A stretch of DNA of 64,000 bases from a virus. Positions 62,572 through 64,000 of the stretch are shown here, piece by piece (position 1 is the stretch's first letter; each line of letters begins with the position of its first letter). Under the pieces are notes generated by a model. The model did not search any database and was not told where the DNA came from. It saw nothing but the letters and a program-made list of their open reading frames with translations. The DNA is taken from the IMG/VR virus record IMGVR_UViG_3300044939_000165, positions 59,105-123,104 of that record; one strand, given 5' to 3'. The translations under genes and the position numbers were made by a program.

Positions 62572-63369
62572 TCAAGCATAAGGGAATTCAGCTGCCCGCG
62601 TCACGTCTATGTTGAAAAAACCTGTCAGTGGCGCGCTTGTAGTCACCAGAATACCTTGACCAGGATGAATCAACTGTTTGACATCAGTGTACGCAATGTC
62701 GGGTGCACTAGGCGTCAAACCGTTGAAAACAAAGAAATTCACCGCCTCAGAAAGAATTGGCGTAAAATCAGGCTCCAGCCGCACACGCGCAAGAGAGACT
62801 GTAAACGGTCCTGGCAACAAAACATTAAATCTCGCAGAAAAACCGAGAATCCACATAGGAAATGAATTCTCTAGGTGAACAAAGCCAGCGTTGCCATTGG
62901 TCGGCACAGTCCAAAGAAACTGACTTCCTACACGAATCGGGTCTGCTCCACCCGTAAACGAAAGCGGTCCAATTGCAGCTACAACACCAGTACCGTTACC
63001 TCCAGCGCGCGCAGAAATAGCATAGCCTGGCGAGTTATACGCGGTAAAGGCATTGACCGCAGCCGCAACCTCAGCAGCAGTTGCGAGCACTGCTGCAGCA
63101 CTACGCCGCAGCAATACACGAATTGCAGGCCCAATCTGTGTAACCGTGGTCGCACCAACAATCACACCAGGACCCGCATCGACATACTCAACAGTTAATG
63201 CATTAGACGCTGACCCATAAAGCTTCGACGCAAAATAAACGACCGAGTCAGCTCCAAGCCCAGGGTCAACAGTAAGCCGCGCACGTCCATACTCGGTGCC
63301 GTCAAAAAATCCGGTTCCTGACACCGTATACTGAATCAAAAATTTGTGACCAACAGCGCTAGGATACAT
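62572..63369 (-). CDS. Beta-domain virion-type protein
   Basis: 265 residues (MYPSAVGHKFLIQYTVSG). The middle contains KLYGSASNALTVEYVDAG and an Ala-rich helix (TAAEVAAAVNAFTAYN), then LSFTGGADP. This is the same kind of unit as in the gene at 51822 and the sheath. The rest is beta-rich and ends LTGFFNIDVTRAAEFPYA. It is likely a tail or fibre component. It diverges from the next plus-strand gene across 32 bases. Confidence 0.55.
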   Translation of the reverse strand: MYPSAVGHKFLIQYTVSGTGFFDGTEYGRARLTVDPGLGADSVVYFASKLYGSASNALTVEYVDAGPGVIVGATTVTQIGPAIRVLLRRSAAAVLATAAEVAAAVNAFTAYNSPGYAISARAGGNGTGVVAAIGPLSFTGGADPIRVGSQFLWTVPTNGNAGFVHLENSFPMWILGFSARFNVLLPGPFTVSLARVRLEPDFTPILSEAVNFFVFNGLTPSAPDIAYTDVKQLIHPGQGILVTTSAPLTGFFNIDVTRAAEFPYA

Positions 63370-63401
63370 TTCAAATGCGAATTGTAGCTAAACTATAGAA
63401 C

Positions 63402-63902
63402 ATGCTAGTCTCACGCGCATACGTGCTTCCAGGCAGTAGCAACGTACCCCCGACAAATCCCTCCAAACTACAATTTACATACCGTGAATTGTGCGGACGG
63501 TATATCACCACGCCAGGAAACACGGGAATCGAAGTCGCAGGCACTCAAATATGGAATCCAGAAGAACACGACCTGACTAACGGTCGTCGTGTTGTATTTC
63601 GCGTAGTGCTCTATAGTACTGGTCAATTCGCCGCACGTGTACGGCTCTACAACTGCACCACTTTAAACTACGTAGCAAATCTAGATGGCTTTGGAAACGA
63701 ATACATCGAAGCTACAGGAACGACCCCACAGCAGTACGTCAGCGATGTACTAAACTACGTGCCTCACCAAAACTTCGACGTAAACATCGCTGACCCCTAC
63801 GAAGTCCACGTACAAAGCATGGACACCGCAGCACAAGCCATAGTTGGATGGGCACAGCTGGCAGTGCTACCAGCACAGCTGGCAGCGCTACCTGGAAACT
63901 AA
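63402..63902 (+). CDS. Small beta-rich virion-type protein
   Basis: 166 residues (MLVSRAYVLPGSSNVPP). Beta strands such as RVVFRVVLYSTGQFAARV and an Ala/Leu/Pro-rich end (AQLAVLPAQLAALPGN) produced by a short DNA repeat. May be a fibre or tail-tip protein. Followed by a convergent partial gene that starts one base later. Confidence 0.55.
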   Translation: MLVSRAYVLPGSSNVPPTNPSKLQFTYRELCGRYITTPGNTGIEVAGTQIWNPEEHDLTNGRRVVFRVVLYSTGQFAARVRLYNCTTLNYVANLDGFGNEYIEATGTTPQQYVSDVLNYVPHQNFDVNIADPYEVHVQSMDTAAQAIVGWAQLAVLPAQLAALPGN

Positions 63903-64000
63903 TCACCCATCAGAAGATGATCCGCCCCCAACAGGCTTAGACGAACGCTGCGCAGGCAAATTCGTGTAACTAGTACTAGTCGAACTAGCACCAAGATTAC
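63903..64000 (-). CDS. C-terminal end of an incomplete minus-strand gene
   Basis: Reading the minus strand, a frame open to the window edge ends with TGA at 63903-63905 and gives 31 residues rich in Ser, Thr and Gly (SSTSTSYTNLPAQ and a GGGSSSDG end). It is directly convergent with the 63402 gene. Too little remains to name it. Confidence 0.5.
   Translation of the reverse strand, partial: NLGASSTSTSYTNLPAQRSSKPVGGGSSSDG

Noticed and set aside
57726-63396. CTAAACTAT at 57726-57734 and 63388-63396 as a promoter motif
   Set aside because: Two occurrences only, at different distances from the start codons.
1-64000. tRNA genes, rRNA genes, insertion sequences, integrase, att sites
   Set aside because: None could be recognised by reading; a tRNAscan-SE or Infernal run would settle the RNA question.
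1-64000. Stop-codon reassignment
   Set aside because: Long genes end normally with TAA or TGA and have no in-frame stops, so the standard code is sufficient.

Overview
The window looks like part of the genome of a large tailed phage with a contractile tail (myovirus type). It may be a free virus or an integrated or plasmid-like relative; no integrase is visible. The support is a portal protein, a scaffold-like protein, a major capsid candidate, a long tail sheath, a tail-tube candidate, a spike-like baseplate protein and a probable lysin. Base composition is near 45-50% GC except for the first ~845 bases, which are much more GC-rich, and a small regulator gene near 58.1-58.6 kb. The host cannot be told from the sequence.

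Layout. 1-16339, mostly minus strand, is the replication and early-type region. It holds an incomplete GC-rich ORF packed with inverted repeats, a family A DNA polymerase with a uracil-DNA-glycosylase-like N-terminus, a zinc-finger/Toprim/P-loop primase-helicase, two RecB/Cas4-like nucleases, a possible ssDNA-binding protein, a ParB-like protein, a zinc-ribbon protein and an SNF2-type helicase. A sigma-70-family factor lies among them on the plus strand. 16367-53102 is one long plus-strand run: portal, a multisubunit-type RNA polymerase, a group of Lys/Ala-rich or glycine-zipper proteins, maturation-protease and scaffold candidates, capsid, neck, sheath, tube and spike. 53152-64000 is mixed-strand: tail-associated proteins, an endolysin, a small cluster of accessory genes with an HTH regulator, and a membrane-anchored ATP-grasp-like protein. 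Both window ends cut through minus-strand genes.

The most distinctive system is transcription. The element encodes a sigma factor and an RNA polymerase laid out unusually: beta is fused to the N-terminal part of beta' in one 1499-residue chain that keeps the NxDxDGD metal-binding motif. The C-terminal part of beta' is a separate 599-residue protein. The cut falls close to the rpoC1/rpoC2 split of cyanobacteria and plastids. Three small genes, one ferritin-like, sit between the two pieces. No alpha or omega subunit was seen. Placement inside the virion gene block raises the possibility that the enzyme is packaged, but this is inference.

Other points of interest are a dense series of perfect hairpins at 92-793, histone-H1-like repeat modules at 26.9-30.1 kb, a short K-[TIVL]-A motif that recurs through the scaffold-like and internal-protein genes, several in-frame peptide repeats, and a repeated cysteine pattern in the replication proteins. 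No tRNA, rRNA, CRISPR array or insertion sequence was recognised. No terminase or obvious tape-measure gene lies inside the window, and no gene-free stretch exceeds 300 bases.
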